This document shows positions 1 to 4,856 of a DNA stretch of 5,868 nt, piece by piece (the stretch's first letter is position 1; each line of letters starts with the position of its first letter). The translations under genes and the position numbers were made by a program. The notes below the pieces were generated by a model, which was given only the letters and a program-made list of their open reading frames with translations, was not told where the DNA came from and made no database searches. Origin of the DNA: a bacterium (GTDB lineage Bacteria > Patescibacteriota > Gracilibacteria > JAUYGZ01 > DAOVYC01); the NCBI GenBank assembly GCA_030635805.1, contig DAOVYC010000043.1, forward strand, positions 1 to 5,868, given 5' to 3'.

Positions 1-2
1 AA

Positions 3-563
3 GGTTATCAGGTAATGCTAATGGACGATGCCTGCAAAATCGGGAACATCTTTGTGACCGCAACGGGTGATTATCATGTGCTAAATGGCAGTCATCTGGC
101 CAAAATGCCGGATCAATCCATTGTGTGTAACATCGGTCATTTCGACAGTGAAATCGAAGTCAGTTGGCTGGAAGAGCAGGTAAAAAAGAAAAAGGCGAAG
201 AAAGTGAATATCAAGCCACAGGTTGATAAATACATTATCCAAAGCGAAGAAAAAGGAAAAGATAAGGAACTTATTCTTCTTGCCGAAGGTCGTCTGGTTA
301 ACCTTGGCTGTGCCACAGGTCATCCCAGTTTTGTAATGTCCAATAGTTTCACCAACCAAGTTCTCGCACAAATCGAGCTGTATACCAAAGCGGGGGAGTA
401 TCCTGTCGGAGTTTACATGTTACCGAAAAAACTGGATGAAGAGGTAGCTCGTTTACACTTGGAAAAGGTTGGTGTTGTATTGGAAAATCTAACTCCAGAA
501 CAAGCCGAGTACATCGGTGTTTCTGCTAGCGGACCATATAAACCGGATCATTATCGATATTGA
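3..563 (+). CDS. ahcY: S-adenosylhomocysteine hydrolase, C-terminal part (5' end outside window)
   Basis: This enzyme reversibly splits S-adenosylhomocysteine into adenosine and homocysteine in the cytoplasm, using bound NAD, and so relieves product inhibition of methyltransferases. The frame is open to the left edge, and the visible 186 residues begin [12 protein letters not shown], matching the family's GYEV..M.EAC segment. Family landmarks follow in order: [52 protein letters not shown] (positions 286-360), [17 protein letters not shown], and the hallmark C-terminus KPDHYRY. In known structures the Lys and Tyr of that tail reach the NAD site of the neighbouring subunit. About 40% of a usual 420-470 residue protein is visible. 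The ATGs at 15 and 21 are internal, not starts. Two short Lys-rich stretches (near positions 180-200 and 240-265) look longer than in the human protein as I recall it. The TGA stop is followed at once by an in-frame TAG. No methyl-cycle partner gene is visible. Confidence 0.96.
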   Translation, partial: GYQVMLMDDACKIGNIFVTATGDYHVLNGSHLAKMPDQSIVCNIGHFDSEIEVSWLEEQVKKKKAKKVNIKPQVDKYIIQSEEKGKDKELILLAEGRLVNLGCATGHPSFVMSNSFTNQVLAQIELYTKAGEYPVGVYMLPKKLDEEVARLHLEKVGVVLENLTPEQAEYIGVSASGPYKPDHYRY

Positions 564-585
564 TAGTTGAACAAATAATGCGTTT

Positions 586-604
586 AACTACCCAGGGGAT
601 AGTT
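586..604. repeat. short inverted repeat after ahcY
   Basis: AACTACCC (586-593) pairs with GGG-TAGTT (596-604) with one bulged A and a 2-nt loop. It lies 23 bp after the ahcY stop. No T-tract follows (the next bases are CTCTGTTACATG), so it is not a convincing intrinsic terminator. It could be a weak mRNA 3' hairpin or chance. Confidence 0.3.
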
Positions 605-641
605 CTCTGTTACATGCTACGTATTACCTGCTTTATGTTTC

Positions 642-1457
642 ATGTTCCCCCCTGTATATTACGAGCAAATAAAATCAGAAATGCTTAAACTCCTCAAACT
701 CCTCAAACCCCACCTCCCCCTCGCCTTCTACATCTTTCTTATCGTCTGCCTGGGGCTATATCTTCCTCTTGCCCTTCAAATTTCTCTCTATGCTACTTCG
801 GGGCTTGTCTGGCTTCTCTACAAAAAAACTCCCCATCCCAAGCGTCCCAATAATCCTACAGTTCCCACGGTTCTCGAGCCCCATCCCACCGTGTCCGCCG
901 TAGCTTCGAACAAAGTTGAGAAGCAAAGGAGGAAGTGTCTCAAGTATCTAACCAATCCCACCCTCTGGCTTCTCATCGCCTTTCTCCTCATCTTCCTCAC
1001 TCGTCTCTACCCCTTCCTTTCCGGTCATCCCGCCCCCCTCGGTTACGATACCGGGATTTATAAATTTGAATTCGAGCAGGCGATCAGGAATCTTCCGGGG
1101 TTCGCTATGGCGATTCACCCGGGGCTTTTCTTTTTTTCCGACTTTCTTCATTTCTTCGGCATTGATTCCAATTTTCTGATGCGTGAGGGGTATCTTCTTC
1201 TCACCCTTCTTGTTCCCTTCATGGTTTACACGGCGACCAAAGAATTTTTCGGAAAAAATGCCGGAATCTTCGCTGTCATCATTTTCGCTCTCTCCAGTTT
1301 GCAATTCGATGCCTATACTTTTATTTTATACAAAAACACCCTTGGTCTTTCAGTTCTTCTTTTTTCACTTATTCTTATCAATCGGCGTTCCTATTTTCTC
1401 CTGCCGATAGGTCTTTTTCTGGCGGTTCTTCAGCCCACCCACTTCATATTACTCTGA
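642..1457 (+). CDS. GT-C-like multi-pass membrane protein, N-terminal half (ends at in-frame TGA)
   Basis: This is the first 271 residues of a protein that would be about 550 residues if the TGA at 1455-1457 were sense. Hydrophobic segments lie near residues 26-42, 43-60, 107-122, 184-198, 208-221, 232-246 and 251-271. A basic, Pro-rich loop (about 61-105) separates the first pair from the rest. After the third helix comes GHPAPLGYDTGIY (residues 128-140). An acidic residue in the first external loop, here Asp136, is typical of GT-C glycosyltransferases such as PMT, ArnT and STT3, which move sugars from polyprenyl-phosphate donors outside the membrane. The assignment rests on this architecture, so the substrate is unknown. 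The start is uncertain: ATG 642 has no Shine-Dalgarno sequence, and ATG 681 (reading MLKLLKLLKPH) is an equally good choice. A 9-bp unit CTCCTCAAA is tandemly duplicated at 690-707. The coding strand here looks more C-rich than in the second half. Confidence 0.72.
   Translation: MFPPVYYEQIKSEMLKLLKLLKPHLPLAFYIFLIVCLGLYLPLALQISLYATSGLVWLLYKKTPHPKRPNNPTVPTVLEPHPTVSAVASNKVEKQRRKCLKYLTNPTLWLLIAFLLIFLTRLYPFLSGHPAPLGYDTGIYKFEFEQAIRNLPGFAMAIHPGLFFFSDFLHFFGIDSNFLMREGYLLLTLLVPFMVYTATKEFFGKNAGIFAVIIFALSSLQFDAYTFILYKNTLGLSVLLFSLILINRRSYFLLPIGLFLAVLQPTHFILL
1455..1457 (+). other. in-frame TGA interrupting the membrane-protein gene
   Basis: The two halves (642-1454 and 1458-2300) are in the same frame, separated only by this codon. 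The flanking sequence reads QPTHFILL-TGA-ATLFIIWILNW, a continuous hydrophobic helix. One base change would restore sense: TGG (Trp), GGA (Gly), CGA (Arg) or TCA (Ser). No frameshift is needed. No good start with a ribosome binding site lies just downstream; the first candidate is TTG 1464, inside the helix. Confidence 0.9.
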
Positions 1458-2300
1458 GCCACTTTGTTTATTATCTGGATTTTAAACTGGAAAAATAAAA
1501 AAGACAGAAAATATTTCTTCCTCAACGGAGCTCTTATTGGAGCAGGCGCTACTTTTATTTTCCTCGCCAATCCCGGTCTTATCAATGCGGCGATACAGAT
1601 TATTCAAAAAAAAGACCCGCTTTCCAATGGAGTGTTTTTACAAATGTCCCAGGGTATAGACTTTATGTCATTTTATTTTCCTCTCGCCCTCATCGCCTTT
1701 ATCCATCTTTTTAAAAAACAAAAAAGCAAACCTCTTCTTATCATCTCATCGGTAACCGCCTTCATCGTTCTTCTCAGAATGTTTTTCTATCAACGCTATC
1801 TTATCGAACTGGATTTATTCGTTATTATTTTAGCCGGCGTTGGCCTCACTCTTATCATTCCAAAAGTATTTTCCGAAAAAAGATTTAAAATTTTCTTTTT
1901 CACTATCTCCACCGCCTTAATCGTCCTTCATCTTGCTCATGTCAAAAACTACACTCCGTTTATTCCTAAAAATGAATTGGAAAAAATACAAGCTCTCTGT
2001 TTGACCACGGAAGAAAATGCTGTAATCATGCCTACTCATACCTATTATTCACCGTGGGTGAGGGGATTCAGCTGTCGGGAAACCTATGCCCCCGGTCTTT
2101 TTGAACACAACCGGTGGAATTTGGAAGCATGGGAAAAATTTTGGATTGGAGGAAGAGATGTTAGATACAAATTAATGAAAGAAACTTTTGCGAGCGAAAG
2201 ACCGGTTTATATCTTCATCGGCGAAAGACAAATTCAATACGATTTTAACAAAACAAACGGATTTGAAAAACTCGACAACTATTTATGGAAATGGCGGTAA
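1458..2300 (+). pseudogene. GT-C-like membrane protein, C-terminal half (no start of its own)
   Basis: This continues the frame of the preceding half for 280 codons to a TAA. A TTG at 1464 could be called as a start, but it lies within a transmembrane helix and lacks a Shine-Dalgarno sequence, so an independent protein is unlikely. Counted from TTG 1464, hydrophobic segments lie near residues 20-37, 67-83, 89-108, 115-133 and 142-158. A soluble C-terminal domain of about 110 residues follows. The stretch FFYQRYLIELDLFVIILAG resembles the RF/RY-L-D helix near the end of the membrane part of many GT-C and STT3-like proteins. The tail has MPTHTYYSPWVRGFSCRETY and then APGLFEHNRW, the type of segment seen in the external domain of such enzymes. 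If the TGA is an error or is read through, this is simply the second half of one enzyme; otherwise the gene is probably inactivated. The final TAA is also the first TAA of the spacer repeat. Confidence 0.7.
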
Positions 2301-2368
2301 GCCAATAAGCCAGTAAGCCAGCCACCGCCAAGGCGGGGTCCCGCAACAGGCGGGATAAGCCAATAAGC
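2298..2368. repeat. TAAGCCAR octamer repeats flanking two GC-rich hairpins
   Basis: Three tandem octamers TAAGCCAA, TAAGCCAG, TAAGCCAG occupy 2298-2321. After two hairpins the 13-bp unit TAAGCCAATAAGC recurs at 2356-2368, identical to 2298-2310. The first TAA is the stop codon of the membrane-protein gene. Because the unit is 8 bp, the TAAs at 2298, 2306 and 2314 fall in three different frames. From memory, similar GCCAATAAGCC spacers occur in Patescibacteria; that could not be checked here. Confidence 0.75.
2325..2355. repeat. pair of GC-rich hairpins in spacer
   Basis: CCGCC (2325-2329) and GGCGG (2332-2336) form a tight 5-bp inverted repeat. TCCCGC (2339-2344) and GCGGGA (2350-2355) form a second one with a 5-nt loop. 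GGCGGG occurs twice, so alternative pairings are possible. No T-tract follows, so these are not standard intrinsic terminators, though they could protect the mRNA 3' end. Confidence 0.6.
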
Positions 2369-2382
2369 TCTAGTAAACTAGA
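2369..2382. repeat. TCTAGT-AA-ACTAGA inverted repeat
   Basis: Perfect 6-bp arms (2369-2374 and 2377-2382) are separated by AA, directly after the last TAAGCCAATAAGC unit. It may be the right-hand edge of the composite repeat element. No protein-binding role can be shown. Confidence 0.55.
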
Positions 2383-2401
2383 ATTTCAGAAATACATCTT
2401 T

Positions 2402-2434
2402 CCGCTCCCTCCGCTCGTACCGCTCCCTCCGCTC
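2402..2434. repeat. 15-bp direct repeat CCGCTCCCTCCGCTC, two copies
   Basis: Perfect copies lie at 2402-2416 and 2420-2434, an 18-bp period with GTA between them. The run is pyrimidine-rich on the plus strand. The minus strand carries several GG/GGG runs, which might allow a weak two-layer quadruplex. It lies 42 bp upstream of the next small ORF. Confidence 0.8.
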
Positions 2435-2462
2435 TTGAGTTTTTAAATCCGTGTCCTATTGT
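2435..2462 (+). promoter_or_regulatory. weak promoter-like sequence before small membrane ORF
   Basis: TTGAGT (2435-2440) and TATTGT (2457-2462) are separated by 16 bp, and each matches its sigma-70 consensus box at four of six positions. Transcription would start only about 8 nt before ATG 2477, giving an almost leaderless mRNA. That would fit the absence of a Shine-Dalgarno sequence. Matches of this quality also arise by chance. Confidence 0.2.
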
Positions 2463-2476
2463 AGCCCCTATCGCTT

Positions 2477-2746
2477 ATGCAATTTATTCTCGCCATCCTC
2501 GTCCTCCTCTCCGCCTATCTTCTTGAAAGCACCTGGATTAAATCCAAGCAAGATGACTGGGTTCAAACAATTATTTTTACAATTATTTTGGGAATTTCAA
2601 CCCAGTCTATCATCGTCATGATTATTTGGTTGCTCAAAATTCCAATTTCTCTCACGAATATTTTCATCGCCAACAGCCTCCTCATCGTCCTAATTTTGGT
2701 CGCAATTATGCTAAAATGGGGCAAAAAGAAGAGAAAAAGTAGATGA
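2477..2746 (+). CDS. small three-helix membrane protein, unknown function (possible N-terminal remnant)
   Basis: I do not recognise this 89-residue protein as a named family. Hydrophobic helices lie near residues 2-17, 28-54 and 59-79, followed by the strongly basic tail KWGKKKRKSR, which suggests a cytoplasmic C-terminus. The pattern of a short first helix, a polar KQDDW loop, a long second helix, then LLKIPISLTN and a third helix resembles the start of large multi-pass membrane proteins (GT-C enzymes, polymerases). It may therefore be a truncated relic rather than a complete gene. There is no Shine-Dalgarno sequence before the ATG. After the TGA the same frame stays open for 24 more codons, including CEKC, and ends at a double TAA (2819-2824). 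Its real expression is uncertain. Confidence 0.5.
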   Translation: MQFILAILVLLSAYLLESTWIKSKQDDWVQTIIFTIILGISTQSIIVMIIWLLKIPISLTNIFIANSLLIVLILVAIMLKWGKKKRKSR

Positions 2747-2784
2747 CAAAAATGTGAAAAATGTTTAAATAATCCTAAATTTAT

Positions 2785-2806
2785 GTCTCTTAAGAGCGGA
2801 AGAGAC
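2785..2806. repeat. inverted repeat GTCTCTT...AAGAGAC
   Basis: Perfect 7-bp arms (2785-2791 and 2800-2806) flank an 8-nt loop. The left arm overlaps a second palindrome, CTCTTAAGAG (2787-2796), so two alternative structures are possible. The following TATTTATTGAG is not a proper T-tract. It could still be a weak terminator for the small ORF or an operator-like site. Confidence 0.45.
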
Positions 2807-2885
2807 GTATTTATTGAGTAATAACATGAACAAAAAACCGCTAAAAGTAGATTAAAAAAGAGGATTATCATATTTCCGTAAAAAA

Positions 2886-2982
2886 CAAGTTAGCTCACCA
2901 AGAAGCCAAAATCCAAGTTTGTCAACGTAGGGGATGGTTGGCTTGAGGATAATGATTTACTCGTGATAAAATCCAAGTTAGC
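2886..2982. repeat. short direct repeats upstream of S-layer gene
   Basis: AAAATCCAAGTT occurs at 2908-2919 and 2968-2979. CAAGTTAGC occurs at 2886-2894 and 2974-2982. The copy at 2968-2982 merges both motifs. They overlap or flank the promoter-like sequence of the S-layer gene, so they could be regulator-binding sites or remnants of local duplication. Confidence 0.5.
2943..2972 (+). promoter_or_regulatory. probable promoter of the S-layer protein gene
   Basis: A -35-like TTGAGG (2943-2948) is followed after 18 bp by an extended -10, TGATAAAAT: TG at 2964-2965 and TAAAAT at 2967-2972, five of six matches. The predicted start near 2979 would give a leader of about 70 nt. GATAAT (2948-2953) is an alternative -10, but TTGTCA (2919-2924) is too far upstream of it (23 bp). 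Confidence 0.35.
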
Positions 2983-3047
2983 CCGTTCTTATCAATGAAC
3001 GACTTTCCAATGTTTATATTTACCACCCGTAATCTAATTTTCTTCCT

Positions 3048-4721
3048 ATGAAAAAAGAAACTTTTAATAGATGGCTCAGCATCCTGTTCGTAGCCGTACT
3101 TGTTTTTGTCAATATGCCGAGAGTGCTTGGTGCTTTTGTGCTTACGGGTAGTCACATCGATGACACAACTCTGTCAACCAATTCATATTATGGATATAAC
3201 ACAGTCAGTGGTGTGTATGGTTATGGTTATGGTTATGGTTATAACTACTGGGCAACACTCGATTCTGCCTTAAGAGAAGTAGAGCCTTATTCCGGATATT
3301 CTACCGATCCCAATAACACTGCTCTTGCGGTTGCTGCAGGGTCAACCACCATTGGTGGTGGTATAGCCAGTGGAACCACAGTTACAGGACCGGCTTCCGG
3401 TACGGCGACGATCAATTTTACCTCCATGGAAACAGGTACATTCACGCCTTCCAGCGGACCTTTATCCAGCACCTCTTATACTTATCAAGTTGCCTTGGGT
3501 AATACCAGCGATACGGTAACTTTCCAGGATGGTGCCAATTCAACCGTTTCTGTGGCGTTTGCCGCCGGAACCACTTTCTACTCCGATGCTACAACCGACT
3601 TTACCGCCTTCCAGGTTCCTACTTTTGGCTTGGTTAGCACCTCTTATACTACTGCCGGCGCTTCTTCTACGGTTGATACCAGCAACGTTATTACTCTTGG
3701 TGGAACAACGAGTTCAGCTCACGTTGTTGTTAATCCGGCAGCTACTATTTACTATCCATACACCGGTACCGCTCCGGCAAATATTGCCTATCGTACCACG
3801 GCAGGATGGACCCTGGCCGGCGCATGTAACAACGCGACCTCTCTTGGTTCCTCTCAGTATGTTTGTTTTTATGGTGATTCAGCCAATACCAGGTTAATTA
3901 TTAAGACCAGATATCTTTCTCAATTCGCCGGGACCACTTCTTCAAGTAGTGGTGGCACTAGTACTGGCGGTGGTGGTGGTAGCGGATCAACTGCTATCTG
4001 TGGCAATGGTCGTGTTGAAGGAATTGAACAGTGTGATGATGGAAACAGAGTAAGCGGAGACGGATGTAGTGCAACCTGTAGAATAGAAGGTGATAGTCTT
4101 ACAGATACAACCAGAGCAACCTTTATTATTACTCCGGATGGAAAAAGATTAGTTATTCCCGCTGGAACAGCGGTTCGTAAGGCACGCTTCCCTGATTCAC
4201 CCCGAGGAACTTGGTACTACTCATATGTGGAAGTACTCAGAAAAGCGGGGATTGTACACGGAACAGTGGCTGGAAATTTTGAGCCGGGAAGAGATCTTAC
4301 CCGTGCGGAACTTGTCAAGATTGCTCTCAATGCCTTCAATATCGAAGCTCCAAGCTCGGTTTCCTTAAATCCATTTGACGACGTAAATAAAGGTCATTGG
4401 GCCGCACCTTACATTCAAAAAGCTAAAGATGTAGGTATTATCAGCGGTTACGCAAACGGAACCTTTCAACCGGACAATCAGGTCAATCGAGTTGAGGCTC
4501 TCAAGATTCTTCTTCTCGCCTCCAGTCTGGATATCGAAGGTGGGTCCATGGATTTCCCGGATACGGTAAGTGGAGCATGGTACCAAAGATACGTTGCCTT
4601 CGCGCAATCTCTCGGTATAGTTGGTGGTTATCCTGACGGTAGCTTTGGACCGGGCAACTCTATCAAGAGAAGTGAAATGGCCAAGATAGCGGTAGAAACC
4701 ATGGAAGAAACTTTGAAGTAA
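3048..4721 (+). CDS. secreted surface protein with DUF4215-type Cys-rich repeat and three SLH domains
   Basis: This 557-residue exported protein is probably held on the cell wall by its SLH domains. Residues 1-29 form a signal peptide: MKKE start, hydrophobic core LSILFVAVLVFV, likely cleavage after RVLGA. A Tyr/Gly stretch follows, including four GY pairs encoded by GGTTAT units. Residues about 80-295 are Thr/Ser-rich, probably beta-structured and of no family I recognise; Cys260 and Cys273 could form a disulfide. A Gly/Ser linker spans 296-316. The DUF4215-type (Myxococcus Cys-rich) repeat CGNG...EQCDDGN...GDGCSATC follows, with Cys318, 329, 340 and 344. Three SLH domains lie near 381-430, 443-490 and 503-553, with cores LTRAE, VNRVE and IKRSE; only the first keeps the classic TRAE. 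ATG 3048 is chosen because the signal peptide begins there, although TTTTCTTCCT precedes it instead of a Shine-Dalgarno sequence. The binding partner is inferred to be peptidoglycan or a wall polymer. Confidence 0.93.
   Translation: MKKETFNRWLSILFVAVLVFVNMPRVLGAFVLTGSHIDDTTLSTNSYYGYNTVSGVYGYGYGYGYNYWATLDSALREVEPYSGYSTDPNNTALAVAAGSTTIGGGIASGTTVTGPASGTATINFTSMETGTFTPSSGPLSSTSYTYQVALGNTSDTVTFQDGANSTVSVAFAAGTTFYSDATTDFTAFQVPTFGLVSTSYTTAGASSTVDTSNVITLGGTTSSAHVVVNPAATIYYPYTGTAPANIAYRTTAGWTLAGACNNATSLGSSQYVCFYGDSANTRLIIKTRYLSQFAGTTSSSSGGTSTGGGGGSGSTAICGNGRVEGIEQCDDGNRVSGDGCSATCRIEGDSLTDTTRATFIITPDGKRLVIPAGTAVRKARFPDSPRGTWYYSYVEVLRKAGIVHGTVAGNFEPGRDLTRAELVKIALNAFNIEAPSSVSLNPFDDVNKGHWAAPYIQKAKDVGIISGYANGTFQPDNQVNRVEALKILLLASSLDIEGGSMDFPDTVSGAWYQRYVAFAQSLGIVGGYPDGSFGPGNSIKRSEMAKIAVETMEETLK
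3219..3242 (+). repeat. GGTTAT hexamer microsatellite, four perfect copies
   Basis: Four identical GGTTAT units lie in frame within the S-layer gene and encode (GY)4. A diverged GTGTAT unit (3213-3218) precedes them and ATAAC follows. Copy-number change would add or remove two residues without shifting the frame. Confidence 0.9.
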
Positions 4722-4726
4722 TCTGA

Positions 4727-4747
4727 ACGCAATTAGCACGCAATTAG
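4727..4747. repeat. tandem ACGCAATTAG, two copies
   Basis: Perfect 10-bp copies at 4727-4736 and 4738-4747 are separated by one base (period 11, about one helical turn). They lie between the S-layer stop codon and its terminator. They could be a small duplication; no function is evident. Confidence 0.7.
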
Positions 4748-4748
4748 T

Positions 4749-4797
4749 GAAAACCCTCACCCCGACAAGTCGGGACGAGGGTTTTCTTTTTGTTTTT
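4749..4797 (+). terminator. intrinsic terminator of the S-layer gene
   Basis: The outer stem GAAAACCCTC (4749-4758) pairs perfectly with GAGGGTTTTC (4777-4786). After a 2x2 internal loop, the inner stem CCCGAC (4761-4766) pairs with GTCGGG (4769-4774) around an AA loop. The T-rich tail TTTTTGTTTTT (4787-4797) follows on the plus strand. It lies 27 bp after the S-layer stop. The minus strand lacks a T-tract after the stem, so it should act mainly on plus-strand transcripts. Confidence 0.93.
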
Positions 4798-4799
4798 GT

Positions 4800-4822
4800 A
4801 TATCCTTTAATTATAAGGATAT
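4800..4822. repeat. inverted repeat ATATCCTT...AAGGATAT
   Basis: Perfect 8-bp arms (4800-4807 and 4815-4822) flank a 7-nt AT-rich loop in the gap between the convergent genes, 34 bp past the stop of the minus-strand gene. No T-tract follows in either direction. It could be a 3' mRNA hairpin for the minus-strand gene or a protein-binding palindrome. Confidence 0.55.
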
Positions 4823-4856
4823 CACATCGAATTTACTAAAGCTTACCGCTTGCCAA

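Larger units (their letters stand above)
2747..3047. other. 301-bp gene-free spacer
   Basis: No convincing gene lies here. The stretch holds an in-frame extension of the preceding small ORF (2747-2818), an inverted repeat (2785-2806), short direct repeats (2886-2982), and a promoter-like sequence with a leader for the S-layer gene. It has several A-rich stretches, notably 2830-2890. No tRNA-like or recognisable riboswitch-like fold is apparent by eye. Confidence 0.6.

Noticed and set aside
1464..2300. Independent gene starting at TTG 1464
   Set aside because: The TTG is in the same frame as the upstream half, inside a hydrophobic helix, with no ribosome binding site. It is better read as the second half of one interrupted gene.
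2325..2355. Intrinsic terminator for the membrane-protein gene
   Set aside because: The stems are GC-rich, but no T-tract follows on either strand.
2298..2434. CRISPR array or tandem-repeat locus
   Set aside because: The units are only 8-18 bp, unevenly placed, with no unique spacers of regular length and no cas genes nearby.
561..2746. Firm call of an alternative genetic code (TGA as Gly or Trp)
   Set aside because: The S-layer and PG-binding genes hold many Gly and Trp codons and none is TGA, and ahcY stops at TGA right after its family-typical YRY end. A local nonsense mutation or error explains the one internal TGA more simply.
2826..2855. Nine-residue mini-ORF (MNKKPLKVD), possible leader peptide
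   Set aside because: It is very short, its upstream signal is weak, and no attenuator structure is linked to it.
2922..3155. Minus-strand 77-residue ORF over the S-layer gene's leader and signal peptide
   Set aside because: It overlaps the well-supported signal-peptide coding region and has no recognisable protein features.
3529..3897. 122-residue plus-strand ORF inside the S-layer gene
   Set aside because: It is an out-of-frame shadow of a repetitive Thr/Ser/Ala-rich coding region, rich in Leu and Pro as expected from the frame shift.
4365..4760. 131-residue minus-strand ORF opposite the SLH domains
   Set aside because: The plus strand encodes clear SLH domains here, and the opposite frame shows no family features.
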